This document shows, in pieces, positions 35,614 to 48,400 of a stretch of 64,000 nucleotides of DNA; the first letter of the stretch is position 1, and each line of letters starts with the position of its first letter. The position numbers were made by a program, and so were the translations under genes. This DNA is from Neolentinus lepideus HHB14362 ss-1 (Eukaryota > Basidiomycota > Agaricomycetes > Gloeophyllales > Gloeophyllaceae), in NCBI GenBank assembly GCA_001632425.1, contig KV425564.1, positions 186,001 to 250,000 of the forward strand, read 5' to 3'. The notes beneath the pieces are model-generated. The model ran no database searches, was not told where the DNA came from, and saw only the letters and a program-made list of their open reading frames with translations.

Positions 35614-36327
35614 CTGTGTATCATTCCGCTTTTATTTTCAGTTGTGACAGTGTTTTGACGCGTACACGGACGATGTTTAGTTTAGTAGAGCTAAATTCGC
35701 ATTTACTTACTCTTATGCTCACGGGCATCAATGGACTATAGTCGACTCGGAATCAAAATGAAGTGGTTCGATGGGGCTTCCCTTTGAGGTGTCACTACAA
35801 CAGAACTACGGAACTTCTGATCGGGGACTTTGAAGGGACAACCCCGAAACCCCAAAAGCAATCCAACTTTATCTCCGATCGATCCACTACAGATCTCCTC
35901 TGCCTCTTCTTTCCAAATTAGGCAGGTCACGGGCCGTCACGCCAGCACATCACACACCCAGGATAGCAACGGTGGTATATGCATACAATCGAGGTCAGGT
36001 ATCAATGACAAGGGTGAATACGGACCCGCTAGAAACAACAGGGATGGTATACGGCTTTTCGAGTGACTGGGAATCAAGTAATACACGAAAGCAAACCAGA
36101 TAGCACAAGGAAGGCAGACGGAATTAGAGCCGACGAATCAAGTGAATAATGTTCCGGCAAAGAAGAGGGGGGGCGCAGCAGCTGGGGAGGGTGAAAGCCA
36201 AAGATTATGGTCCGGCATGCAAGAGAACAAGGCAGGAAGGGGGTCGGACTCCAGGTAGAGAGAGGATTAGAGGCAAGGGGAATGCATATATACAATTTTG
36301 ACATCAGTATCCACCCCTCTCGACCGC
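35614..36327. other. Intergenic region between convergent genes
   Basis: This is about 710 bp of 3' flanks of the TVP38-like and HSF-type genes. It is purine-rich around 36150-36280 on the plus strand. No coding motif seen. Confidence 0.5.
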
Positions 36328-38742
36328 CTAGATCTCCCCCGTCTTCACGTAGTGGGGCAGATGCTCGTTCATCGCGATGAAGCCAAAGTCGGGCGAGACT
36401 GGCGGGCGAGGATGGGGTCCAACGAGTAAGGGTAGTCATGGAAAGACTTTGGTCAGCAAGTCAGTTCACATCCGTAAAACGATTACCGATCTAACGGCAG
36501 AGAAAAACGGGGCGCAGAAGAGGAAGAGGAAGCCCATGAACAAGAACGCAGACGCATTCGAACAGAGTAGACACTCACATCGGTTAACGTCCGTCTCCGC
36601 AAACCCATCGCCCACACCCGTCCCAGGCGGCGTCGCAGCCGCACTGCTCGCGTGGCTCGTGGTGCTCAAGCTGCTCGCGCTCGTCGACGGCCTCACGCTC
36701 CGCTCATACCCGTGCCAGCCCGCGCCATGGCTCGAATGTCCATGGCTCGAATGTGGCGCATGCCCGCCGTTGTCAATCGGCCCGTCGCCGCCCGCAGAGT
36801 ACGCGAAGTCGCCTTGCGCAGGATTGAACCCATACGTGTCAACGCTCGGCAGCTGAATCATGCTCCTCACCCGCTGGATCCCATGTCCGCCTTCTTCATG
36901 TGGCTGAGGGCTTGTCGACGGCCGGGAGTGCGAGTCGTAAGGAGAAGGATAGGGGCTCATCGCTTGGCTGTGCCGGCGACTCCTAGAGCTCCTCACAGAA
37001 AGACTTCCACCATTATGGTAGTTCTTGCCCGCCGCGCTGCTGTTTGGCCGCGAGCCGCCAGGAGAGATGGGCCGGTGAGCGCTCGATCCTGGCCGAGAGT
37101 TATAGCCTTCGTCGTACGGAGGCATCGAGCTCATGGAAGACACGGAGTAACCGGTATTCGGTCGGCTATCAGGGGACGGGATCGACGAAGAAGTTGCAGT
37201 CGGCAGGGAAGAGTAGGGACTGCCAGAGTAGCTGGTGTTGATGGTCGGACGTTGAGTATGGTGCCCAGACGAGCTGTGGTATCCGCCCGGGGAGTAGCTG
37301 CTCGAGCTGCTGGGATTCAGCAAACTCGACAAGCTACCCGAGTGGCTTCCCGATTGGCTGCCAGCGGTGCTCCCGTTCCACGAGCTCTGATTGTCCGTGT
37401 AAGGGTACTGGCTCCCTGCACTGCCATACGGACTCATACTCGGCAAACCGCCGAAACCCTGACCGCCGTGGCCGTTCTCCTCAGCCGGACTCATCTGAGA
37501 ATACCCGCCAGGGCTGTGCGTGTACATGCCAGGGGGATCCGACGGTACGGTGAGGGGAGGCAAGGCGCTGCGCATCGCATGATGACCACCACCATGATGC
37601 TGATGCTGACCGGGATGGGGATAACTGGTGCCCCATCCGGCTGCTGCAGCGCCACCTTGGCTGAGAGGCGTGAACGACCCTGGCGCGGAGAAGCCTCGCT
37701 GACGTCCGACTGATGAAGGTGAAAGCGGCTTGCCTGCTGCCATCGGGTACGAAGTGGATGAGGGAACGTTGAAAGGAACCTGATTCGATGGGCCTAGACC
37801 GATTGCTGACCGAGGGGGTTGATTGATCAGAGATGGGTCATTGTCGCGCTTCTTGGGCTTCGGGAGGCGCGGGGGCACACGACGCTTAAAGTTGGCCACG
37901 ACCTCGGGCGGAGAATGACGATTCAGGGTGGGGTGGGCTGCGCATAATGTCAGACGGATCGATCATTGTACAAGTCGTGGGCTTACACCAAGTACTAGCG
38001 TCGGGGTCATCGATGGCGGGATCGACGTTGCGAAGGTTGACTTTGCGCATAAAGCCATAGATCTAGGTACACGAAGAGAGAAGGCATTCCGAAGTGAGCA
38101 ACAGACTAGAGTGGACAAGTGTGGGGGACAAGGCCAGGAACGCGGTGCAAAAGAAGAGAAGGGAAGTACTGACGTTTAGTTGCCGGGAGAAGCTAGCGAA
38201 GCGTGACTGGCGGTAGACGCTCGGGAGTACATGCAATGCCAGCTGCTCTGGCTTCTCGACGATGATGTGTTCGCCTGTTGGATCCCATCGTATCATATGA
38301 TGGTTTTCGGGGCGTTCGAGCAGACTGAAGTCGATCGGAACGCAAAGCAATGGCACAAAGGAGAGGTATGCAAATTTCACGATAAGACGGGAATTTTCAT
38401 TACAGAGAAAACAGGGAACAATACACACGCGTAGAGCTTAGTGAGGAAAGTAGCCTGGGGCTTGCCTGTGGTGGGCTCTGCCTTTGTGGGTGCAGCAGAT
38501 GGCTGAACCTGGGGCGCGGATTGCTGTGACTGCTGATGATGATCGGGCGACTTTGAGGGGGACTGGGACGCGTCGAAATTCTGATCTGAGCTGGAGTTTG
38601 AGTTGGACGAGCTGTTGGACAGGAGAGACGGGGGATAGGTGACCATGTCGCTGCTGGCGAGGGCGTACTGCTGGGAATCCTGGGTGCGATGGTAGGGCTG
38701 CTGCTGGGGACGGTAGGCGGGCGGGGGATAGAGGTCTGCCAT
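36328..38742 (-). CDS. HSF-type DNA-binding transcription factor
   Basis: This is a nuclear regulator with a heat-shock-factor type winged helix. The start MADLYPPPAYRPQQQPYHRT at 38742 leads through a Gln/Ser-rich stretch to the domain: ATFLTKLYA, LLERPENHHMIRWDPTGEHI, IVEKPEQLALHVLPSVYRQS, the recognition helix RFASFSRQLNIYGFMRKVNL with RNVDPAIDDPDASTW, then SHPTLNRHSPPEVVANFKRR VPPRLPKPKK. Three introns split the domain. The remaining ~440 residues are a disordered Ser/Gly/His/Tyr-rich region. A last small exon (FSPDFGFIAMNEHLPHYVKT, GEI, stop at 36328) is joined across a ~180-bp intron. The sequence resembles fungal Sfl1/Hsf-like regulators; I cannot tell which, as no coiled-coil trimerisation region is obvious. 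Confidence 0.88.
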
Positions 38743-39496
38743 GTCGAGGACGACGACGAGGAGAAGGCTTTGACGACGACGGCGACGACTTGGGAGACGA
38801 CAAGGAGGTGAGCAGACGGTAGGGAGGCGCAGGGCGAAGAAGCACGGCTGATAAATATAAATATAAACGAGGAAGGATATAAGAAGGTTTATAACGGATT
38901 TATATAAACATTTTCTATGTGGACAGAGCCGGTGGAGATCACGGTCAACACCGACAAATAACGTAACGGGTTGTGCCGGGCCGGCAGGACGGTGATTGGC
39001 TGGACGCCACTTATCGCATACACATGGCCGCGCGAAAATAGCCGGTCGACGATCTCGATGCTTGTTCTGGAATCCCAAATCAGATTCAATCGTACGTGAG
39101 ATGCATCCACGACCACCGCACGACTCGCCGTCTCCCACCCCAAACCGCCCTCCCAATCGGGAAGTCGGCCACGCGACACGCCCCAAAAGGAAATCAGATC
39201 CGCAAAAGGAAGGAGGCGAGGGCTCTGATGGATCTGCACCGCTTCGCCACCGTCCTCGAAATCATTCCTGCCGTCTAACAATTATCCTGCCCATTTCCCG
39301 ATCGCGTTGGTCGCACTGTTTCACCCACCCGGCTTATACATTCTCCCCGTGAGGGACCTCGGAGACCCCGGACTCGCACTTTTCCCACACGGAAGTATAT
39401 TAAGCTTGTCTTTCTCGACATTGCGCGTCGGCTATTTCCTTTGCGTCTTCCCACGTCCCGACACGAGGCTATCGTTATGTACACAATCATAGTATC
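38743..39496. promoter_or_regulatory. Promoter region of the HSF-type gene
   Basis: On the minus strand a TTTATATAAA element at about 38899-38908 lies some 157 bp upstream of the start codon, with further AT-rich elements at 38850-38895. The part 39000-39496 has no recognised gene; a TATATTAA motif near 39398 could serve the plus-strand candidate at 39497. Confidence 0.4.
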
Positions 39497-40182
39497 ATGA
39501 TTGAACAGTATCTATCCGCGACGCCCGTGATACACCCGTATGATGCACCCGCTGTAAATCAGTTCGTATCTCAGTGGGCTGTATGGACACGCTGCTGCAC
39601 ATGTCGAGTCCATTACCTCCGCGTCGAGCTGCCCTTGCCAGAATGGTCGGATCTGGAGAATTCTGCATCAGAAGCATCTCCTTCCTTTTCCAGCGATTCT
39701 CTCTTAATAGACTTCTCAGAGAGCTTCCTGGACGAACCCGAGACCGGGTGTCTGTGCTTCTCACTGTAGTCACTGACTCGGGAATGCTCTCACTCGGAGA
39801 GACACCGCAGCGGCAGAGGCAGAGGCAGAGGACCTCCCGCGTAACTCGCATCCCCGCCAGACAGACTCGGGGCAGCGATGTCGATATCAGCGGAGCCACA
39901 AGGTCTCCCGGATCACCCACTACGGACGCTGACAAGCCCGTAACACGTCCGCTAGCACCGAAAAGCTCATTAATTTGCGGGTCGCCGCCAACAAATACCG
40001 TCACTTTGCCACATCCTCGTTCCTCTGTACCTGCGCGCCCGTCAACTCCCGAGGAGCCGTACATGGTACACGTACATACTCGCAGAGCGTGCCTCCTCCT
40101 CGGACGACTCAAATCGAGCCAATTTCGCGTTGCCCAGCGCGACGTCTCCTCCAGTAGAGAATCCCCAACTCCTCGGCGATAA
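39497..40182 (+). CDS. Candidate small protein gene, unknown
   Basis: This is a tentative gene. A first open frame starts MIEQYLSATPVIHPYDAPAV at 39497 and has a protein-like acidic region (LPEWSDLENSASEASPSFSS, LLIDFSESFLDEPETG) before a stop at 39769. A GT donor after that glycine and an AG at 39851 would join it in frame to QTRGSDVDISGATRSPGSPT and on to a stop at 40180-40182. Another frame near 40090-40190 also looks protein-like (SPPVENPQLLGDNSYINRV), so the true 3' exon is unclear. No domain recognised. The opposite strand also has a long open frame, a composition effect. Confidence 0.3.
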
Positions 40183-40191
40183 CTCCTATAT

Positions 40192-43100
40192 AAACCGTGT
40201 CTGACCACTCGCAAGAAGTCGCGAAACCTGTCAGACTACCTCCTATCATGTCCCAGCACCCCGAATTGGCGAACTGGCTGCAATCGAAGACGTGATTTAC
40301 CGTTGCAACTCTGCGATGCGCTGGCATCACTCTTCGCCCGCAGGAACTGACGCAGTGGTCGCGCTGGACCTGCAATTGCTGGATAAGTCATTCTCGATCA
40401 CCGACCCCGCGATCGTTGCACGGGGACCATCATCAGATCACACTCCGGCCTCCCTCCGCTTTTCACTCCCCGCTGCTCTGTGAGCAAAACATGAGAACAT
40501 GACACTTGCTTTTGAAGACACTTTACGCAGGTACGCTCCATTTTACTGCACTTTGGTAAGTTTAGAAAGGACCCTTGTACTATACTAGCGTGCTATCCAC
40601 CGACTGTAAGTATGTGAATCTAATTGGCGTGCTCACGGCCCGGGCTGACACGAGAACTGGAGGCGTGAGTGCTTTTTGCAATAGGGTTACTAACCGAATC
40701 TGTGCCCGTGTCCAACTCCGGCAGATGTGCATTCATTGGGTATCTCCCCCGCCCGCGGTATAGTGCGATCAAGATCATCGATCACGTCGCTGCGGGCCTC
40801 GATCGGCCGACACGCTTGAATGAGAGGAATCGTATTTGCAAGTACGTGTTCGAGTGTTGGCTCGTATTTCTGCTGAGCATGAGGAGTATTTCAGGCTCAG
40901 ACACACCTGAAATGGATCATCGACAGGGGCGAAAACCCCATGTCTATTCCGTTCGGACCATGCTTGCCTCTTTGTACGTGACGATGTGTCGTGCCTTTCG
41001 TTCCGGGAGCGGCCTAATGCTCTTGAATTCATTCGTAGCAGGATGGGCTTCTTCCGAGGGGGGACTTTGGACTAATCTGATAAACAGTGCGGCATTTTGT
41101 CAAGGATAGTTCGTGAAGCATGTCCGAAATTGCGACCTTGACCGTCTTATGTACATTGCACCCGTTGAAATTACGAACCTACCTGCATCGCGATCTGGCG
41201 GGAAAGAATTAGCAGTCATTATGACCAGAGACAAGGCACGTTAGGAGCACCCTTTCCTGTGTTCGATGTGTACCTTACTTGAATATCTGTTCAAGATGTT
41301 GGCTTTGGGCTTCACTCCCGATACAGATTCTGATAGAAGCCAAGTCTCGCAGAGGACTCTTTTACTGGCACCGAACGCTTCCGCGCGCAGCAAGATCCTG
41401 TCGAAGGCTGCATCTCGTCGCTGCAGCGTATAGGATAAACTACCCGCTTGGCAAAGCTTCCCCAGTACACTGTCCAACGAGAAACATTCAGGGACTGGAG
41501 AATCCCGAAAGCTTGAATATGTGAAGGACACGTCGTGTTTGCCGGTGACAGAGGACGGTCTAGTTGCAGTCGTTCTCGCTAGTCATGACCAAGTAGGCCT
41601 GTATAAGTTCCGGTAACTTAGAAAACTCTCACTCTGCCGGTTGACGAGAAATGAACGTTAAGATTGCATAACGAATACAGACCAAAGGTAGAGATGTCAT
41701 GTTACGAGAAACTTGCCGTGTTACGGAGGGGTTATGAAAGATATTAGTCTGAACCCAGTCGAGAATTGTTAACTGTCCAGAGTTCTTTTAAAGAGCGCCG
41801 CCGACACATCGGTTGTCGGTGTATTTCTTACCTCCGGCCCAATGCGTTCATGAGTCGCGTCGCGAGTAAGGTTTGCTTCCGTACGCTCGGACGCTATAAT
41901 CGGGCTCACAACTCACCGACATGTGTATGTATCACCCATCCTCTTGCTCTTAACTTGCATTCTCGCTCAATTTTAGGATATCCAATTGTTGGAAGGACGG
42001 CCCTCCCCACATGATTTACAGGGCGTGCCAACATTTAGTGCGAGTGATTTGACGCTGGCGGGACTGTGATCTGAGATCGTATTGTTAATGATGGTGAGCC
42101 TGAGAATCAGTCGCGGTGCTAACTCTTTGCGGCGCGCTTTGCAAATTTGTGCTGACTCGAAGGCGCCGTTCGGATGTACGACCGCGCCGCGGCGCCCCCA
42201 AATCTAAGGCAACGTTGCCGCGCCTGGGAGGTGTTCGGTGCGTTCTGTGGCTGAGGCCATACCATATCATTATTAATTGACTCGCTCATCGTACTAGTCT
42301 GCTGGTCTATGTTTGTTTTTGTGTATCTATTCTATGTCTAGGAAGCTACATGTTTCGAGTTCTTCAGTACAGATAGCTGCCAAAACAAATTTAAAGCCTG
42401 AGGAAGACGAACCCTCATCCACGGCGGTATTAATTGTGAGAAGGCATTAATGCTCCACTAGTAGCGAAGTAGCAACATTGTGGCTAAGAGAAGGTTCGAG
42501 GAGACTTTGGCCCGAGATTTGCAAAGACCATAGCGAAGTTACTTAAGTTCTGAGAACCACAATATGTAGCTAGCTTTACGAGTACCAAATAACATATGAC
42601 CCAGTGGAACGGCGCATCTTGATGGGCTTTCCCACGTGAAATCGTGACTGGGGGCCAAGTTGGCGGCGCGGCGGTGCATCAGAACGGAGCCTAAATCCTT
42701 ACTTGTGTCACTAGTCTCGGTATTTCATTCCGCGTCCGGCATGCTAGCGCGCATATCTGTACATTCCTTGCAATGTAACTCTGGACCGCACGTATTGTCC
42801 GGCGAAACCCCCCTAGAGCCGACGTATATCCTACTCGTAACTCCGGCCACCTTTGCTCTCGCTTGATATGATATATGATCACTAGCCGCTGCTTGCATCA
42901 GAAGATGGCCAGACGGCTCTCGTCATTTCCGGCTCGTTGGCCTGACCCCCCGTCCAATTTAGTGATGCTCTCTAATTGTAGGGCGTGAAGATGATCACCA
43001 ATCCATCGTGACGCTGCTGAGCGCTGATTACCGGGTCGAGGCTGAGGCACCCTTTAGTCGGTATCCCGCCGCCATATACAAGGTGTGCTTCGCTAGAAAT

Positions 43101-44433
43101 CTTATCGAGTGTATCATTGCTCAAGTTAGCCATTCTTTCTCATACTGATGGCTTGAATTGCCGTTAAACGATAGGCATCCGACTCGGCAAGTGGAAGACT
43201 GGATTTACCTGCGTTGTGAGACACAAACTGCCAGAGTGTGCCCTCCATGGCAGAGACCTGGTCATGGAACGCTCTGTGAGCTAAAACCGAACAGAATTAA
43301 ACTACCGTGATCATGGCTGTGCCAACGCAAAAACTTTTCCTGGCCGTAGGCCCAAAAGGCACATCATGACCGCTGCTCGACTGTAATCAATCACTGCTGA
43401 TCATTTGCTAACAACATCTATTCAAGTTGCAATCTTTCCCGGTAAGATGTATCATCTTTTCATAGGGCAACATCGGAACAACTTGAATTAAATTGTACAT
43501 GAACGCCAGTGAGTATTCTTGTAGGTCGTTGTACCTCAAACACTGCGGAACTTTTGCCCAGAACGTTTTCCAGTTCTCAGGGTGTTTACAAGCTCCCCAA
43601 AGTTCCCTCGGTACCAAACCCTTGTGGGCCCTTGGGCTCTGCGTGTTGTTTGAGAGCCTGGCCAAGCTTCCACAGGGAGTTCGTGAAATGCGCGATGCGC
43701 CTCTTCGTTTGAGATATGACGAATACGATGCTCGATTCGCGCTAAGAAGGACATGCTTCAATGCATCGAGGAATCACGCTTCAGTAGCTGACACCACGCA
43801 GCTTTTGTTGGACCAATACCGTCAGCCATTGAACTGACATCCAAACTGAAGAGACGATGTCAGCCGCCTGCGATTCCATACAGCCACTTGTTGTCCCTGG
43901 CCCGACTCCCCGCACCATCTTCTCTCTGACCTCCGGTGCCGGAAAATCCTGGATGAAGCCTCGGAGGCCCACACAAGCGTGTTGCATAAACACTCTGCAT
44001 TCCTCAGGACCTCACCACGCTGGAGCCACCTATATGCGAACTTGATGTCTCGTCTTTTGTGATATGCTGAACACTTGATCTGGCCCTCCTGGTCTACCCG
44101 GCTGAAGATTTTCATCCCCAGAATGTAGCAGGAGGCAGCAGGCGCCACAGGATTGTCAATAGAGTGAACGTGGGTCGACTTGGCTCAGAAGGCGTCAGCC
44201 ATTCACTGGAACTCTGCTTTTTCAGTGTCGTCTAACCACCCAGTCCTTCACCCAGTGCCTCCATTGACTTTCGAAATGCGACCATGTCCAGCGGTTCGTG
44301 AATGCCATCATTAACCGGACCAGGTTCTCATGATACCCGCGCTGTACCGCTCCGTTAATCAACACTTGCTAAAGGCGGTGTTATACATTGCCCTACCCCA
44401 CGCCTACGATCCTCGAACTCGGGAGTGCTTCGG
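40192..44433. other. 4.2-kb region with no resolvable gene
   Basis: This is the largest stretch here without a gene I can support. Open frames of 80-146 codons occur (for example plus 40669-41109, plus 43493-43837, minus 43408-43761 and minus 43822-44148), but none has a recognisable family motif or joins to others by convincing introns. Around 43500-44150 both strands are open over similar lengths. The interval 41600-42700 is more AT-rich and has the fewest open frames. It may be intergenic, or hold a fast-evolving or decayed gene. Confidence 0.4.
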
Positions 44434-45307
44434 TCAGGGCTGCACCTCTTGCCCCTTCCAGTCCCATACTCTGCCGCGCTGATTCTCCTGTAGCCTTTCA
44501 ACGACGCTCGTGATACGCTCGACTGCGTCCGGCAGCTCGAATTTGCCATGGGCAGGGTCAGGACCGTGCCAGAATGCACCGCCGTCTACTTCTTCGGTTA
44601 GCAGGCCCTGGGTGGCATTGAGCCAGGACAGGCGCACCTAGATCTGTGTGCACTGTCCCAGGATGTATGCCCGCACATAGAGCCGGTATCTTCTTCATGT
44701 TCAAGTTCAAGTCGAATGTCCTGATGGCTTGGTTGAGCGCGGCTTTCGAGCAGCGGTAGCTTGGCCATCCTCCGAGGCTATTGTTGTCCGAGATAGAGCC
44801 CACTCTGGCAGAGATGTGGATCCACTTCGCTGGACCTTGTTCGGAAGAGGAAGACCTCGGCGGGAGGAACGGCGCAAAGTGTTTCATTGCTAGCAGATGG
44901 GAGATGACGTTTACTTTGAAGGTCTTCAAGATTTGGTCGTAGTCCAGCTCTTCAAATCTTTTTTCAGGGTGCAAAATGCCCGCGCAGAACCATGCGCGAT
45001 GAATGTATGCCGCTCCTTCTTTTCCTGCTTCGCCTGCTTGCCGCTTCAATTCCGCCGACAATTTGTCCGCTGCATTCTTGATGCTCGCTTCGTCTGTCAT
45101 CTCCACAGGTCCCAGTAGCTTGAGTCGTTCAGCGCTACTGTCGTCCATGCCCTGCGCATCCAGAATATGGGATTTGACGAATGCCGGGTCTGACGAACGG
45201 TGGGTGGCGTATACAGGAAGGGATGTAGTTCGCAGGTAATGGCGAGTGAGACCAAGGCCTACGCCACGAGAAGCGGGGGAGACGAGAATGAAGGGTGCGG
45301 TGGACAT
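44434..45307 (-). CDS. Short-chain dehydrogenase/reductase
   Basis: This is an NAD(P)-dependent oxidoreductase with a Rossmann fold. It starts MSTAPFILVSPASRGVGLGL at 45307, where SRGVGLG is a variant of the TGxxxGxG nucleotide-binding loop. Conserved later elements are AWFCAGILHPEK (variant of NNAG), FKVNVISHLLAMKHFAPFLP, the catalytic serine region KWIHISARVGSI and the active-site YxxxK in YRCSKAALNQAIRTF, then GIHPGTVHTDL. A 52-nt GT-AG intron joins this to DGGAFWHGPDPAHGKFELPD and AVERITSVVERLQENQRGRV, ending WKGQEVQP. This is a C-factor/csgA-like SDR; substrate unknown. An ATG nine codons upstream is less likely. About 270 residues. Confidence 0.88.
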
Positions 45308-45493
45308 AGTTGTTGCACAGAAGCCAAAGGACAACGACTGTTATATAGCTGTGGTTGACCGCGATCGAGGAAGCTGATCGACGGCTGACGCATGATGTCA
45401 CCTCAATGGACGTGTCAATACCATACACCAAATATTACTACCTAGTCCTCTAATGCGAGTCCTATGTCCTTGATCACGTGCATGCAGTCAGCC
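45308..45493. promoter_or_regulatory. Short upstream region of the SDR gene
   Basis: This is only about 186 bp between the SDR start and the stop of the Sfr1-like gene on the same strand, so the SDR promoter must be compact. A TATATAG motif occurs about 35 bp upstream of the SDR start on the minus strand. Confidence 0.4.
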
Positions 45494-48400
45494 TCAATCA
45501 TCATCAACCCACTCCTCCTTGGCCTCATCCCAGCCCAGCGTCTCCGGAGCAATTCCCATCTTCCTCATCATACTCCCAATCGTCTCCTCCTTCCTCTCCT
45601 CCTCTTCCACATCAACCTGCATTCTTTCATCTCCGCACTCTCCCTTCCCTCCACCCTCCTTTACTTCCTCGCTATCCCATCCATAGTCTTTCCGCCCCTC
45701 GTAGCCCCACCCACCCTGCAGCGCCTCTCCGTTGTTGACTTGATCCCTAACGAGTGTCCAAACCTCCCATGCAACCTCCCGCCCCACCTCCCTCCACTTC
45801 TTTACCAGCTCCTCCAGGTTTTCCAATCCCTCTCCCTTCTTCCCACCTTCAACGATTTTCAAAGCGCGCTTTGTTATCTGCAGCTTCCTCTCCAACGACT
45901 GGATCGTAGGCGTAAGCCTGACGCCGCTGACCGCCGAACCGGACAGCACGTCCTTGCCGACGGTACCATTCGACACAGCAGACGACGTGGATACAGCCAA
46001 AGGCGACTTGAACTGCCCTGCCGCCCTCTTCGACACGCCAAACTTTGCGCTCTTCTTCGGGTCAGCTTCCTTCTGGACTTCCTTCCGTACCCTCTCGAGT
46101 TGCTTGTGACCAGCCTGCTTCATCTTCGCAGCGTCTTTCGATTGCTCCTCGTTCTCTTTGAACGCAAGACTTGGCTGACCGCCAATGACTACAGGGCTTC
46201 TGAACGGCTTCTTCAATTTGGTCAGCTCCCTCCGCTGTCCCTGTGCTGACATTCTCTTCGGCATAGCACCGGCCGCATCTGCCCTCTTCAAAGGTACGAA
46301 CAATCAATGGATATTCTCAGAAGTTACTAGATTTTACACATACCGTTCTCTTCGCCCTCTCGTCTTCGAGTTCCTCGCTGCCGTACCGTCGCTTCGTGCC
46401 TACTCCCATACCGTCCTCACCTTCTATATCGCGACCGCATCTTCTTGGAGGTGAGCTTTGGGCGTAACCAGCATGCTAGTAACCAGAGAACGTTAGCGCG
46501 ACTAAGGGCCAAGATTCTCTTGGTGAAGTCATACTATGTGCGAAGACGAGTTCGGCGGCGAGGAACTGAAATCAGCAGGCACGGGCGGTGACGAAGATCT
46601 AGTCTGTGAAGGCCCAGGAACGGGAATGGGCGGAGAAGACGGCGAAGCCTGAATTTCTTCTCCGATTCGATCAATAGCCATGCCAGTATCTTCAGAAGAC
46701 GGCAGCATGTCATCAACCCAGAAGTTTTTGCTCATCGGCTCATCACAAGCCTCTTGCTGGGCAGACAGGGCGGTTGGCACTTGCAGTTCCAGTTGCTCTT
46801 CAGAATTATCGTCGCTTTTATCGTCCAACACCATTGGACTCGTGGGCCTTGATGATATCATAGGGACAATCCCAGGGGAAGAGAAGATCGGAGGGCTGGA
46901 AGAGGGCGGAGGCGACGATGGTGGAAGGTAGGGAAGGTGCTCAGGGGAAGCCGAAGGACTGCTCTCTTCATCTGTCGGAGTATGAGTCGTGTCGTCAGAG
47001 TTGAACGTTTGTATAGCTAATCTTGGAGAACACGACGCAACGCGTTCATCAAAAACATCAGACAAAGAACAAACAGCAGAAGTGGTCGAGCTGCAGCGAT
47101 TTGTGGCGTCAGCAGAGACAAGATCAGTAGCAGGAGGCGAGACAGCATGAGACGAAATACGAAGTCCGGGGCCAGGTGCAGCAATGTCCGTGCGAGGAAG
47201 GCAGCGAGACAGACGATCAGATCCAAGAGGCATCACAGAAGAAACCGAGTGGTCGAGAGAAGCAGTCACAGCCTCGGACGGCATTAGTTGCACGTCGGAT
47301 GAATTGCGATCTTCTGATGCAAGGGGGACACCGCTCGGCGTGGCAAGAAGATGAACGTTACGCTCGTCAAGAGACCTAGAGAGCTGTGGACGCTTGAGAT
47401 TGAGCAACGCACTTCCGGAGCATGCGATATTAGCAAGGCGCAGATCAGAAACCTCTTCTTCATTGCGTAAGTCTGAGGACTCAGTAGAACTAACGATGGC
47501 AGCAGTAATATGGTTGTCAGTAGCAATAGCCGTAAGATGTTCAGTATCAGAAATGATCAAAGTGCTCTGAAGCTCCGGGGGATAAGTGTCCTCCTTGGTG
47601 TGTCCAGAATCGTTTGTTGTTGAAGGAGACAGCGAGGATACATGCGACGCAAGAGCCAGCGAAGACGGTAGCAAAGGCGGTATAGAGTGGAAAGCAACTA
47701 TAGCATCTTCAGACGAGTCGGGTAGTTCCTGTTCACTTTCGTGAGGAGTCGCCGCAGAAGCACCGACTGATTTAGTTGCTAGACTTTCAGACAATGAATC
47801 AGCAGGGAGAGTCACGAAAGTAGATGTATGCACGTCAAAGATAGTCAGAAGACGGTCCACTGTATCGTCTTCGTTGCCTAGACCAAGTTTACTAGAAGGT
47901 GAAGACAATGACGGATCCGGGCTAGAGTCAATAGCGTCCAAAGCAGCGCACGAGCCAGTGTGTTCCGAAATAAGCTCTTCAGTCGCGAGAGACACCAGCA
48001 ATAGACCAGAGTTCGATACACGTGTCAAGGGTTCTACCGCAGAGTCTGAATTATTAGCAGGAATACCCGAATCGATCGGTATATGCGCGTCCAGAACTGT
48101 CGGGAGCTCGGGGTATAGTCGGAAGCCGTCTTGAACACGATAGAGATCATTAGCAGGGCAAGAACGACGTCGTATGATCGTAAGGGGAGTAAGAGCGTTA
48201 TCAGCAGTAGATTCAGGTGACGATGCAGTCGAGTCAGAGCTAATATCAGTAAACATAGCAGCAGAAGGCAATAACAGAATGGGAGGAGAAGGTGTAGGCA
48301 TATGCAGAACCGTAGAATTAACTTGATTGTCTCTGGGTATGTGCACAGTAGTCTCTGAGGGATCAGTTATCATGCCGGGCGAGTCGGGAGAACTGCTACG

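Noticed and set aside
36652..37713. A 353-codon plus-strand open frame opposite the HSF-type gene
   Set aside because: It is Arg/Ala-rich and lies exactly antisense to the low-complexity exon of the regulator; it is a by-product of composition, not a gene.
39495..40214. A 239-codon minus-strand open frame
   Set aside because: Its composition (Arg/Gly/Cys/Val) looks like an antisense shadow, and the plus strand has the more protein-like frame and a TATA-like element.
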